A DNA stretch of 64,000 nt from Zygaena filipendulae (taxonomy: Eukaryota; Arthropoda; Insecta; Lepidoptera; Zygaenidae). The translations under genes were made by a program, and so were the position numbers. The notes under the pieces are model-generated. The model made no database searches. It had not been told where the DNA came from and saw only the letters and a program-made list of their open reading frames with translations. The DNA lies in the NCBI GenBank assembly GCA_907165275.2, contig OU015659.1, positions 4,568,501-4,632,500 on the forward strand, written 5' to 3'. Below, in pieces: positions 10,301 through 21,143 of the stretch (position 1 is its first letter; each line of letters starts with the position of its first letter).

Positions 10301-11267
10301 GGAATATGAGGCAGAAAGGCGTACCTACTACATAACAAAAAATCTACATGCATGCAAAACTTCTTTTTGCAGTCGTATAAAAACGGTACGATTAGGTCAA
10401 GCATTCTTTCTTCCTGTACTCTCTACAGTCCTTTATTGCGTCATCGAGTGGACGTGGCCCGTACATGGAGGCTCAAACAGTTAAAATTACCCAAGTTCCA
10501 CTAAGAAGAGAGGGATGGAACAATCAAATTTACATAGCATTGTCCCTTTCTTTCAGCCACACTTGCCTGAAGTGCTTAAAATAACCGTTATTCATTTGTC
10601 ACGTGTCACAGTCACGTAAACACGTAATGGCACAAAATAAGTACCATTAGTAAGTATAAAAACCTAGTTACCCTATGTAGCTAATATACAGTAGTTACAC
10701 GTAGTTCTATAATTTCTTCTACACGGTGCAATGGGGACGGTTACTTTAATACGTTTAGGGTTAGGCTTTTGAATTTGATATTTAACAGTTATATAAGGTA
10801 CTCTAGGACCGTATTAAATACATGTTTCCACGACCCTTCAAAACTGACAATACTTCACAATCTTTGGACCCAATTTTCAGGGTAAATTTATGAGGGGTTG
10901 AATTTCGAAAAATCATTTCTCAGTGAGTCTTTAGATTGCAAAAAGAAACTACTGTCCTTTCTTTTAGATTTATTCGTTTCGATGAGAAAGCTTCTAAAAT
11001 ATAGATAGATATGTACCTAATAATAAAATAATAGTCATATTATATGAAAGATGGTTATTAAATTAACAGCCATAATTATATAATATGATTAGCACCAGTA
11101 ATAACAATCTTAATGTTAACAACAAGGCTTTGGTACTCTCCGTAATTACTCTATTACAATCTTTTAATATATAATTAATTACCTAAACTGAGTTAATCCA
11201 ACATCGCGCTACAAAATTATCGCTATAGTTAATCAGTTAAATAAATAAATTTAATTATGTGTTGGTA
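10301..11267. other. AT-rich spacer
   Basis: No gene seen. Around 10850-10960 the phrase GAGGGGTTGAATTTCGAAAA resembles part of repeat R2 (see 33596 and 62745) but is too short to call with confidence. An ATTAATT-rich segment fills 11030-11250. Confidence 0.45.
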
Positions 11268-11430
11268 AAATCCTTACTATTTATTATAAATGCGAATGTG
11301 AGTTTGTTACGATTTCACGCCTTAACGGTTCAACCGCGATCCTTCAGGACCTACCTACCTACTCCTATCCCGGATTTCTCGCGGGAACCACGAAATTATT
11401 GCACATGAAACTGTGGGGAACAGCTAGTAT
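11268..11430 (-). repeat. R1 repeat, internally shortened
   Basis: On the plus strand: AATCCTTACTATTTATTATA, AATGCGAATGTGAGTTTG, GATTTCACGCCTTAACGG, then TATCCCGGATTTCTCGCGG and GAAACTGTGGGGAACAGCTA. Confidence 0.7.
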
Positions 11431-12118
11431 GTAGGTACATACGTCATAATGTCTGCCAAGCGAAATTAACATATAATGGGTATATATTTTGTAGATACGC
11501 CCCGAAGCTGCGTAGACGGGTAGAATCGGTAAACGTTAAGTGCAACGCGCCCGGCACGCGATCGGTCAAAATCCCCGCATTATGAATATGACCGGTCATA
11601 ACGTGGAGCTTGTGTTTTCCGAAAACACAAAAATTAGCATGTAAAATTGTAACGCGATCGAAAGCACGAGCGCCCGCGGCCACGCTACCGACCGTAGCTC
11701 CCTGTGGCAAAACGCATTTACGATGTTGCATTGATTTTCATGCACCTCTGGTTAATAGACGGAAACGTACCTACCTGCCTAGCCATAACAGTTTTAATAA
11801 AAGAGAGACAGATGAAAATGTAGAGGTATCTTTCATAGTCAGTCGATTTTTAAGACGATATTACTGCCGATAAATCAATATTATAATAAAACAGTAGAAT
11901 TTTTGTTTCTGTCAATTGAGAATATTCACCAATAATTGAGAGGGGCAAAGGTAGAAGGTTAACCGAACACAAAAAAATATTTTTTCTGATCTCCGATACT
12001 ACAGAAGTACAGAACGGATTATGCGATTTTCGTAGGCAGATCAAGTTTAGCTTGAAGGAGCAACACAGTCATCCATTAAAATCGAATGTTGGGCAAATAA
12101 ATATTGTTAGTTAAAGGC
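11431..12118. other. GC-richer island 11440-11750 and AT-rich flank
   Basis: The island is non-repetitive, with CGATCGGTCAAAATCCCCGC and GAATATGACCGGTCATAACG (the latter holding the palindrome ATGACCGGTCAT). Overlapping frames on both strands (11444-11731 minus, 11610-11873 plus) are mutually incompatible and unrecognised. A cis-regulatory element is a reasonable guess only. Confidence 0.4.
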
Positions 12119-12152
12119 GTTTTACGCTGGTGAAACCGCGGGCACCTGGTTA
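12119..12152 (-). repeat. R1 repeat, terminal fragment
   Basis: Only GCGTTTTACGCTGGTGAAAC and CGCGGGCACCTGG remain. Confidence 0.5.
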
Positions 12153-12933
12153 TGTATTAAGGATTTTTATCTTTGGCCGAATATGATTCCCTTATTAATT
12201 ATTTAATGGTTTGAATTTTTTTGTTTTAGTTTGTTTTTTTTTTCTTTTTTTCTTTAGTTCACATCAAAAGTCTATCTATCATTCCGCTAACTAACTGTGT
12301 ATAGGTATTTAATTAAAATAAAATCAATGAACGATTCGTGGCACCTCAAACACTCGACCGGACTCGGTTGGTTTCCGCAATAGTGATTATAACCCTCCAT
12401 AGTTCGTTCCGTTTCGCTTCGTTCCGCTGTCTATGCCTACGAGACTTGCTCGAAAAGTTTCAGGTTACCTACATGTTTCACTATTCAATACTTAGGCGGG
12501 TGCTTTTCTCCGGGCGAGACGCCCAGTCAGAGCGGGCGGGCGTCAGGCGTCGTAAAGGCGCGGCGTTTGCGCGGGCTGTGGGAGGAGTGGGGAGGGGGGG
12601 CGCTGATTGTGAGTCTAGCCTAGACAAACAATGAATCACACACACGCAACGTTTCAAGTTTCTCCATCGATATATGTATTTTGCGATTATTATATCACGT
12701 TTACTTCGTCTTTATCGTGACACGAGTATGAGTAACGTGATTTAATATAACCCATGTCTGACCTGCTTAGCCAACCTCTTACAATGATACTGAGAATTGT
12801 ATTGTATACATATACATACATAACTATTAACAATAATAAATAGGTATAGGCATTAGGTATCTAGCTAGATCTTATTTATTTATTTAAAAGTTACACCAAC
12901 ATAGTAACCACTAACACTTACAGTAACATTTTC
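12153..12933. other. Spacer with a CpG-rich island at about 12490-12620
   Basis: The island reads CGGGCGAGACGCCCAGTCAG and AGAGCGGGCGGGCGTC and is GC-rich against AT-rich flanks. A 98-codon frame (12338-12634) crosses it without recognisable content. The island could be a promoter or a first exon. TATACATATACATACATA-type simple sequence lies near 12810. Confidence 0.4.
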
Positions 12934-13455
12934 CTAACCGATTTGAAAAGAAGAAGGTTCTCAGTTTGACCTGTATGTATATTTGTATGTTTGTGCACGA
13001 TTATTTTATGTTTGGCTGTTTGCATTATGATGCGGTTTTCAGTAAAGTATTTGTTACATTTGTTACATTCTGGAGAAGTTTTTAGTACCTATATAATTTT
13101 TATGAATCGGTTCAGTAGTTTTTTCAGAATCCTGAAAAAAATTGAATCACGGTACTGATTAACCAACTTAGTTTTTTATCTTATCTATTATTAAATATTT
13201 CTTATCTATTTAACCGTAGGTTGGGAATTAATTAACGCAAAACCTAAAATAAATGAAAAATCTATCATTAAAAAGGATAAAATTAATAAAATATTAAAAC
13301 TAAAACAAAAATGATTGCTTAATCTCTTTCATAAAAAAAAAAAAATAGAACCGCGTTCAAATAGTAAACCCACTGAAAATCACAAAATTATGTTTATAAG
13401 TCCCACCCCTATTATCTGGGCATTTACTTAGTTTTTGAAGTCGGTACCAAACTAA
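12934..13455 (+). repeat. R3-related repeat, decayed
   Basis: Begins CCTAACCGATTTGAAAAGAA and GAAGGTTCTCAGTTTGACC, then a TGTATGTATATTTGTATG stretch, GAATCGGTTCAGTAGTTTTT, and ends near TTTTTGAAGTCGGTACC. The ends are clear; the middle is AT-rich and diverged. Confidence 0.5.
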
Positions 13456-14206
13456 CAAAACATAAATATAAATTAAGAACGCTGAAAATTACTACGATAA
13501 TTCTATCAAGCTGACCAATAATGCGTTCATTGCTGTCCTAAAATTTCCTAACTGATGAGTATCACATCTGCGCTCTCACCGAAGACATAGTACGTACGGG
13601 TTTAAAATTGCTATAGGTAACTACAGAGGTACTCATACAGATTTTATGTGAGATAGTAAATCCTATAGTAATAGTAGTAGCGCATTTTACCTTGTCTATA
13701 TAAATGGTACCTTCATTAGTATCACTATGACCGAGCAAAGCATAACGAGGCAATTTGTATCAATGCATTTATCCAGCAGTAGCCATCAGTGCCGTCAAAG
13801 CAGCCGCCGCACCTGCTTACATCTAAATACCATATAATAACGCCTCGTAAATGATTCAGAACATGCCAATTTAGGCCTTTTTGGTCATGAAATTAAGGTA
13901 CATTTTGCTAAAAAACATTTGTTTGTCGTCCACCTTTTCCGAACGTAGGCAGTAAAATTTTCAGCCGCAAACTGCGGAATGTGCGGTTTACGATTATTTT
14001 TAAAGAACCTGTGTGTATGAAATATCTACCCCACACGCCTAGGCATATTATAATTTAAAAAAAGGAAACTAATTGATGTAAAAAAGCAGAGAAAATGGTC
14101 CTCTACTTGGCATAGTTAATCATTCTGTACCTTCTGTGGTTATGAAAAAGAAATAGTAGATTATTAACCAAGGGGATAAAGCAATGTCTCTGTCGCGGGT
14201 AACGAT
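13456..14206. other. Unique AT-rich sequence
   Basis: No gene is seen. GC-richer non-repetitive sequence lies at 13790-13830 and 13920-13990 (GCCGCAAACTGCGGAATGTG). A 63-codon minus frame (13562-13753) has no recognised content. Confidence 0.45.
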
Positions 14207-14334
14207 TTAAATCGCGAGCGTAACGAAGGACTCGAGGTTTACTCCTGAGCGTAGCGAGGGTGTTAAAAACTTAAATCGCGAACGAAGCGAGGGATTTAGG
14301 ACAAGTCCTGAGTGTAGCGAGGGATAAGTTCACC
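14207..14334. repeat. 64-bp minisatellite, two units
   Basis: Units 14207-14270 and 14271-14334 both begin TTAAATCGCGA(G/A)CG and both contain TCCTGAG(C/T)GTAGCGAGGG. The motif GAGCGTAGCGAGGG recurs within each unit in variant form (AACGAAGCGAGGG). A close variant forms the inner part of the palindrome at 50130-50202. Confidence 0.7.
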
Positions 14335-15826
14335 CAAGACTAAGACAGCTTTATTGCCTTGGATAATACTCTATACTTCTCGTACCATTTGCGAAAAATT
14401 AACACAATAATAATATGAGATAAGCATTTATTAAAAATAATGACAATTAAAAGTTAACATTCGAAACATTGGTCCAATTATTGATAGAGAGAGTTCCATT
14501 TTTGATTTTTTTTAAACTGTTGGTTTATTAAGAATCGCGCGCGTAATTTTTTTAAAAGCAGCATTCCATTTGCAAACAGCCTTTGCCCGCGAACACCGCA
14601 TATGATTCGAAGCGTGCAATATATATAATGCTTTATATACAAACTCATGGTGTAAAGTGGGTGTAAACACAGATGTAGTTCAGTATAAATTTCGGTAAGT
14701 ATTTCAAATTTAAATCACATTCTCCCCGTAGAGGATGAATGCAATTCAGAACTTTCTTTCCCTGTTTTTAACAGATTAAAAATGACTATTGTTATGTTCG
14801 CTTTTTGTGGCATACAACGTCACTTTTTTGAGTGGTATGAAAAACACATTATGAATTATTTTATATTCACTTTTCTGAGAAAGATATGAAAAGAGCAGCT
14901 CTTTAAAATTTTCTGGTAGGTATTTCAAAAATAGTGGTGTAGATACATTCAAGAAAATATCCGTTCTGAAATTGTCAAATTAAGTAAATGAAAATGTCAT
15001 AACCGTACTCAGTGTTTATATGTAGAGATAGATTTATTTTTAAATCATCTAGTCTCTATTTTATTAGTCAGCGCACGGGTATCCAAAACAAAAGGATTGT
15101 TCCCCGAGCGACAATAGAGAGTTGAATGCGCGACTATTTACATATTTTATATTGTATCCACCGATGTTCAGATGTTTTCAATAGACAATGATTCCAAGTC
15201 TATCGTTTGAAATTGTGTTATTGTTGTCAAAAATATTACACACACTATACATTTGTTTATTATTATGATAAACATAATTCGATGTAGCTAAACTTTTAAT
15301 AAATTCATGAATAATATACGAACACGAGTTGAGGTAGAGAGTAAAAGTTATCTCATAACATTGTGGTTTGCAATTAAACATCCATACTTAATGAGCAAGT
15401 GTGCTCGCCACGTGCTATCATTGCTAATTTTAGAAATTTTTCAATCTTTGCGAAAATCTGTAAATAAAGTGTGAACACAAAATAGTGAGTCAGTGCCAAG
15501 TTTATGTTGATACAATTAGTTTGATTGAATAGTGAAAAATTGTCGCGATGTAAGGAAAGCGTTACGTGGGAATATTACAGACATCATCATCATCATATTA
15601 TCACCAACACAGCACCTGACAAGGAACCGCTGTGGGACGAAGGATCTTTGTACAATGTGCTGCCCCATGTCCTGCGCTTCGTCTTCATCTAGCCAACTCC
15701 AAGAATACAGCTTTCGATATGGGTCATAATAATGACGCACGTGCGTGTGTGACATGACGTAACGCACACATAGGTAACACTAGGCTATCATTGTGTCATT
15801 GGTCGCTACTAATTAATAATATGCAT
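14335..15826. other. Spacer up to the BEL element
   Basis: Mostly AT-rich. A (CAT)n run at about 15582-15597 sits beside GC-richer sequence (15600-15735) in which a minus-strand 83-codon frame opens (15516-15767). The part outside the Met run has aromatic and acidic residues, but I cannot assign it. Positions 15822-15826 are the left target duplication of the element that follows. Confidence 0.45.
15822..15826. repeat. Target site duplication of BEL element, left
   Basis: TGCAT directly before the LTR; the same five bases follow the other LTR at 21674-21678. A 5-bp duplication is usual for BEL/Pao integrases. Confidence 0.85.
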
Positions 15827-16356
15827 TGTGACGTCCTTGTCTAGGTTTATACAAATCTAGACTCAAACGCACTCTGGGTCAAATACAATTGATGGAATGA
15901 ACACGGTAATGTATTCGCCGAATCTAAAGGTTAACGACGTTCGACATCCAAGTACAGAGCAATACAATGCGCACGTACCTTACTGGCGACTGCGGCTGCT
16001 GCTGCTGCACCTAGCCGATGAACTCCTCAACCGATTACTCGAAGAGCGCCTGATGATTGTCTATATTTTGCGTTTTATAAGGCCGGCCGGCAAAGCACAG
16101 GTGATAATTAGCACAAACACACAACAAAAGTTAGATTTGCGGTTCTAACACTTGGACACGTTACGAGAAGTAGATAGAAACTTGCAGAGCTCCTGCCGCT
16201 TCCGCGATTGCGTTCGTTCTCTCTTTTTCTCAACGTTTTTTCTCCGTACCCGCGCATGAGTTGATTAAAAAACCAACCGTTGCCACAGACTATGGATGTC
16301 AGTATCATTAACCACAGAATAATGAAATACGATAAAATTAGAATGAGGACGGAACA
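15827..16356 (-). repeat. BEL element 3' LTR
   Basis: 530 bp, read on the minus strand from TGTTCCGTCC to CGTCACA, so it has the standard TG...CA ends. It contains a (GCT)n run and the purine-pyrimidine block near GGCCGGCCGG. I found no difference from the copy at 21144-21673 on reading through. Confidence 0.92.
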
Positions 16357-16372
16357 TACCGCCCACCAAAAT
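16357..16372 (-). other. Likely polypurine tract of BEL element
   Basis: On the minus strand TTTTGGTGGGCGGTA directly precedes the 3' LTR. The GGTGGGCGG core fits a plus-strand priming site, although it is interrupted by pyrimidines. Confidence 0.5.
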
Positions 16373-16479
16373 ACCTGTGGTATTTTCGAATAAAATAAAA
16401 AAAACTATTTTACCATGTTGTTTGAATTACGTTACTGCTTAAATCTACGCTTAAAACTACGATTGAAAGAAAGTAGTAT

Positions 16480-19400
16480 CTAACAGTCCTTGACAGGCAA
16501 GGGGCACAGTTTGACCAAGGGTCGCTTGATCAACGTGTGCGCCGCGGTTCTAACAGTAGCCAGACGAACGGTTCCGTCAGGCCCTGGATGAAGCTCAACT
16601 ACTCTGCCGAGTGGCCAGTGTAGAGGAGCCCGATTATCGTCTTTAATGATAACTACCGAATTGATTTCTAACGGTCTCGATGCTTTCGTCCATTTTGCTC
16701 TCTGCGTGAGTGAATGCAAATACTCATTTTTCCAACGCGTCCAGAAATGCTGATGAAACGATTGGATAAGTTGCCAACGGTTAAGACGGTTTACGTTTAC
16801 GTCAAGTATGTCTGGATCAGGAACAGACGTTAAGGGCTCCAAAGTTAGAAAGTGACCGGGTGTTAATGCGGATATATCGTTAGGGTCGGAACTGATGGGA
16901 CACAGAGGTCGCAAATTTAACAGAGCTTCGATTTGCGTAAAAAGAGTTGTAAGCTCTTCGAATGTTAGCAACTGATCACCGACAGTCCGATACAAATGAG
17001 ATTTTGCAGCCTTAATCTGGATCTCCCATACACCACCGAAGTGAGGGGCTGAGGGAGGATTGAATTTAAATTCGAGGCGTTCTGACCGACAAGCTCCTTC
17101 CATTAACGTTGCTAGATAGTTGTGGGCACCTATGAAATTAGTTCCGCAATCGGAATGAATGACGCTACAACGTCCACGCCTTGCCACGAATCGTCGTAAC
17201 GCGGCGATGAAGCCCTCCGTCGACAAGGTTGAAACTACCTCCAGATGAACTGCCTTTGTAGTTAGACAAACGAATAAACAAAGGTACGCCTTATCCGTTT
17301 TGGCGCCGCGGTGTGATCCTAACTTGATGCGGAACGGTCCACCGAAATCTACACCTACGATAGAGAACGGTTTCGCTTGATTGACTCGAAATGATGGAAG
17401 GTCACTCATGAAAGGTTGTAAGGTTTGGGGACGAGTACGGAAACATCGAATGCACTCTGACAGGCACCGTCGAATTATGCGTTTAGCGGACACTATCCAA
17501 AACTGTTGCACAATGAGGTATAGAGTGGTATTTACACCGGGGTGGCAATGTTTCGAATGAACGGATTCTATGATCCTAGTCGTGAGTATGTTGCTCCCTG
17601 GTAAAAGGGCCGGATGCTTGTGATCATACTCAAGACCAGATCGTGATATTCGACCGCCCACCCTGAGAATACCCTCGGGATCAATAAACGGATTAAGTTT
17701 GCGAAGTGGCTTTGGTAAAGGTTGACCAGACTTCAATTTAACAATTTCACTCGCGAAAGCCCCTCCCTGAACGTGCCTTACGATGACCATGAGCGCTTGA
17801 TGACGTTCATCGCTCGTCAAAATGAGTGTTTGACGATGAGAAGTCGAATTACGTAGGTTAGAAAGGAAACGAGATGTATAAGCGATTATACCTACAATCT
17901 TGTCCAAAGATGAGAAACGATTAAGAAGACTATCGATAAAATGAGTGTTTTGATTGGCTACCAAAACCAATGACCCTTTTCGCTCCTCTGATTCAACAAT
18001 ATCAGCTTCAGCGCAACTAGAATCAATTGGCCATTCGCTCTGAGGCTGTTTCAGCCATGGCGGGCCCGCCCACCATGAGGTATTGCGGATAAGAATTTCT
18101 GGAGCATAGGATCGCCTCAGCGCGAAATTACAAGAATGAATGAATGTAGGTTCAACTGAATCCTTACAAGGCAGCTCAACTACACCGGTTTCAGCACGAT
18201 AATGTTCTGTGAGAAACCTTTGTTCACAGAACGACTCCTCAGGTGAAAGTGTGGTGACTTTCTGGACCACGTCAATATGCATCAGATTTTGGAGATCGTT
18301 GTCAATGCGAGATTGGATTTGCCCCAACGAACCGGTTACTAATGGTGTTTTACCCAACAACAGCCATCCGAATACAGAATTGAATGCTGTAGGATGAATC
18401 GGATCACCCTTGATACGGCCGTTGAGAAGAGACTCCACGAATAGATTTGCACCTAGCAAGAGGTCGATCGGTCCAGGCATACTAAAACCTGGATCCGCCA
18501 ATGGAAGTGATTTTATGTGAGACCAACCTGACGTATTGAGCTTAGCGATTGGCTGGTCGCCACAAATTTTGTTAATGACGTCTAAGTCTACGTCTCTAAA
18601 GAAAAGAGTGTTGTTTGTTCCGATGGAACACCGAACTGTACCTGTTACAGCCGTTGCGGCGTCACCTAAGCCATGTACACACTCGTTCACACGACTGGGT
18701 CGAATGTTTAAAACCTTCGCCGCTTGCTCAGTAATTAAATTGTTTTGACTGCCGGTATCGAAGAGTGCGCGAAAAGAGTGAAAGTTACCCGATGCATCCG
18801 TGATTTGTACAAGGGCGGTAGGAAGCAGCACAGTTGAATTCGCATTCGAAACGATGAGTGATGATTTGGTTCCGTTTGATGCTGTTTCTTTGGATTCTAC
18901 CTCACCTTTACAGTCCTCATGCAAAAGCGTGTGGTGTTTACGCTTACACTTTTGACAGGAAAAGAAGGAAGTGCAATCCTTTAAGTGATGTGACGGTTTC
19001 AAACAATTGTAACACCATCTCTTCTCCTGTGCGATAGACCTACGTTCTTCGATGGATTTTTGTGCGAAAGTTTTACATGACGATACCAAATGGTCATCGC
19101 CACAAAATGAGCAATGACGTACGATTTTAGAGGGTGCCCCTTCACTGGAACGCTGCTTCGGCTCTTCATGACTAACCACGAGTGTGTGTGACAGATTTCG
19201 TTTCGAATTGGAGAGGTACGGAACAGCTGTGGCCTTTTGCGCTTCTCGGTTGGACGTCATTGGCTTACTCGATTCTGAAAAATGTGTATCGCGAATGAGA
19301 GCTTCACACTTCGAATGCAAATACGACTTGAGTTGCTTATATTTTGGAAGTTCAGTACCAGAATGTTTCTCCTCGAAATCACGACGCATTTTAGAATCTA

Positions 19401-20217
19401 ATTTCGATAGCATATGATAGATAAGAACAAAATCCCAATGTGCCACTGGCAAATAAAGCTTCTCAAGTATACTCAAGTTTTCATCGATTGCGTCCAGCGA
19501 ACGGCGAAACTCCTTTGCATTGTTGACCTTAAACTCAATATTAAGAATATCTCTCCAGCATGTGAATGCCAATTCACGTGTATTTTCGTAGCGAGATGTG
19601 AGTGCCTGGTACGCATCATGATAGTGATCACCGATGATAGGAAACGGTCGAATTACAGCCAACGCATCACCACTCAAGGACGAAATTAGGTAGTGAAACT
19701 TTTCGGTATTATTGAGAGTGGGGGAAGTATGAATTAAGGCATTGAATGTGTCGAAAAACTCAGGCCAATGTTTAATGTGTCCATCAAACGTAGGTAACGT
19801 TATCTTCGGTAGACGTATGCGTGACAACGTATTATTGTTTTGAGATAATTCCTCATTTTCTATGGTATTAGTTAATTTTCGATAGATAGAAATCACTCTG
19901 AAATGAAGATCATCAAAACGCTCCTGAATACCGTCGTCTTCTTCGTCCGCGTCATGTATACTTAATATGGTAAAATGCGTATCTTCAAAACTCGCGGCCG
20001 TATTCTTAACCTCCTGATAATACGATAGAAATAGTTCTCGACACTCCTCATCAACATCGGATTTAAGTCCAATTTCTAAAGTTTTCGATAAGCGATTATA
20101 AGCGATTGTTCGCTTCCTTCGCAAAGCCGGTAAATCGTTCACGGTATAGTCTTCATGGAAAGACCTTGACTTCGTAAGGCTAGGTTTACGCTTAACTCGC
20201 TTGGTTAATAGCGACAT
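16480..20217 (-). CDS. BEL/Pao Gag-protease-integrase polyprotein, RT/RNase H deleted
   Basis: One 1245-residue frame without internal stops. Residues about 130-300 are a gag-type region (DUF1759 pattern around LPTFDGHIKHWPEFFDTF). Zinc knuckles follow: HCSFCGDDHLVSSC near 368-381, then CYNCLKPSHHLKDC (C-X2-C-X4-H-X4-C) at 402-415. The retroviral-type protease active site is FDTGSQ near 486. The frame reaches the linker that normally leads into reverse transcriptase (FCEQRFLTEH near 663; NFALRR to 702), then jumps to the segment that normally follows RNase H (WWAGPPWL near 715). The integrase zinc region (H-H-C-C, about 868-926) and catalytic core are present, with D957, D1023 and E1065 as likely active-site residues, followed by a C-terminal DUF5641-like domain. 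The YxDD motif and RNase H are absent. The start is the first ATG of the frame. Gag and integrase look functional; the element cannot copy itself unaided. Confidence 0.92.
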   Translation of the reverse strand: MSLLTKRVKRKPSLTKSRSFHEDYTVNDLPALRRKRTIAYNRLSKTLEIGLKSDVDEECRELFLSYYQEVKNTAASFEDTHFTILSIHDADEEDDGIQERFDDLHFRVISIYRKLTNTIENEELSQNNNTLSRIRLPKITLPTFDGHIKHWPEFFDTFNALIHTSPTLNNTEKFHYLISSLSGDALAVIRPFPIIGDHYHDAYQALTSRYENTRELAFTCWRDILNIEFKVNNAKEFRRSLDAIDENLSILEKLYLPVAHWDFVLIYHMLSKLDSKMRRDFEEKHSGTELPKYKQLKSYLHSKCEALIRDTHFSESSKPMTSNREAQKATAVPYLSNSKRNLSHTLVVSHEEPKQRSSEGAPSKIVRHCSFCGDDHLVSSCKTFAQKSIEERRSIAQEKRWCYNCLKPSHHLKDCTSFFSCQKCKRKHHTLLHEDCKGEVESKETASNGTKSSLIVSNANSTVLLPTALVQITDASGNFHSFRALFDTGSQNNLITEQAAKVLNIRPSRVNECVHGLGDAATAVTGTVRCSIGTNNTLFFRDVDLDVINKICGDQPIAKLNTSGWSHIKSLPLADPGFSMPGPIDLLLGANLFVESLLNGRIKGDPIHPTAFNSVFGWLLLGKTPLVTGSLGQIQSRIDNDLQNLMHIDVVQKVTTLSPEESFCEQRFLTEHYRAETGVVELPCKDSVEPTFIHSCNFALRRSYAPEILIRNTSWWAGPPWLKQPQSEWPIDSSCAEADIVESEERKGSLVLVANQNTHFIDSLLNRFSSLDKIVGIIAYTSRFLSNLRNSTSHRQTLILTSDERHQALMVIVRHVQGGAFASEIVKLKSGQPLPKPLRKLNPFIDPEGILRVGGRISRSGLEYDHKHPALLPGSNILTTRIIESVHSKHCHPGVNTTLYLIVQQFWIVSAKRIIRRCLSECIRCFRTRPQTLQPFMSDLPSFRVNQAKPFSIVGVDFGGPFRIKLGSHRGAKTDKAYLCLFVCLTTKAVHLEVVSTLSTEGFIAALRRFVARRGRCSVIHSDCGTNFIGAHNYLATLMEGACRSERLEFKFNPPSAPHFGGVWEIQIKAAKSHLYRTVGDQLLTFEELTTLFTQIEALLNLRPLCPISSDPNDISALTPGHFLTLEPLTSVPDPDILDVNVNRLNRWQLIQSFHQHFWTRWKNEYLHSLTQRAKWTKASRPLEINSVVIIKDDNRAPLHWPLGRVVELHPGPDGTVRLATVRTAAHTLIKRPLVKLCPLPVKDC
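18109..18117 (-). other. Deletion junction in the polyprotein
   Basis: Codons AGG CGA TCC (residues 701-703) join the pre-RT linker to the post-RNase H segment. The family's usual polymerase block of about 500 residues is missing here and the frame is kept. The exact breakpoint cannot be fixed without a full-length relative. The coding-strand sequence CTGAG/GCG also fits an exon-exon joint (AG/G). Confidence 0.75.
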
Positions 20218-21124
20218 AATAGTTGATATAAGTTACGCTTCACTCGAGCTTCTGTTAGCCCTTGGAAGAAATCAGCGTGAATATATGTAGGAATGTGTAC
20301 AATACAAAACTAATTTGGTTTGAAAATAGTTCGATGACGAAAATCACAACGAAACAACGATCACGAAAGAACGATTACGAAAACGAAAACGAAACCGAAA
20401 GATACCAGAATAGGTCTCCGGTCGAGAATAGGCTCCCGATGATGCGGACGGACGTTAGGTACCTATCACTCCGCAACTGTATACGATCACTACACTGCGA
20501 TCGTAAGGAGGTAAAATATTTAAGATTATGAATACAACAATGTTGTCGATGAATTTGTTTGTATCTTTTATTAACAATTAATATTAATAATAGACACACC
20601 GATACGTATAATTTCGATGAATGTTAATATATTGGTCTATGAGTTGCCGTAAGCCGATAAAAATATATAAACACCGATGGGAATTAATGATTGTTTATAT
20701 GATCTTACAGCAATTAAAACCAAAACATTAACTCGTTTGTCCAAATCAAGATTGCAAAATCCAATTACAATAATGTGTGAAAGTGCTTGACATTCGTGTT
20801 GGCGACTTATACCTATTGACTTATAAATTGGCAAGTGTAGGGTAGATGTAAATTGCGCATGTATGATCGAAAACTTCGAGACCAATATTAAATAATTATT
20901 TTATCAAGTTGATACCTACGAAATATGCTATGCCAAACGATTTATATGCAATATTATACGCTTTAGTTAACGATAATGTACGAAAATAAGATAACTAATA
21001 CCGCAACAAAATATGAGTTAGGTATATAATGAACTGCGGCGATTCTTGGATGATTATAATCGTAGTTTTAAGGATAATCTCAATAGGTATTTTGATCGCA
21101 CTTCGGTATTGAGGTGGGTTCCCT
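20218..21124 (-). other. BEL element 5' leader
   Basis: About 900 bp between primer site and start codon, with no convincing frame of its own. The part nearest the ATG is rich in CGAAA repeats (20348-20400). The rest is AT-rich. Packaging signals would be expected here but none can be recognised by eye. Confidence 0.6.
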
Positions 21125-21137
21125 GGTTTCGGCACCA
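21125..21137 (-). other. Primer binding site, tRNA-Phe type
   Basis: On the minus strand TGGTGCCGAAACC, 6 nt inside the 5' LTR. It is complementary to the 3' end of insect tRNA-Phe (acceptor strand TTTCGGC, discriminator A, CCA) over 13 nt; pairing then breaks down. Confidence 0.75.
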
Positions 21138-21143
21138 AAAAGA

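Noticed and set aside
14207..14334. Possible CRISPR-like array
   Set aside because: Only two 64-bp tandem units, no unique spacers, eukaryotic context.
15897..16148. 83-codon frame, found identically at 21214-21465, with overlapping minus frames
   Set aside because: Lies wholly inside the BEL LTRs, runs opposite to the element and resembles no protein.
18209..19689. Plus-strand frames inside the BEL coding region
   Set aside because: Shadows of the 1245-codon minus-strand frame.
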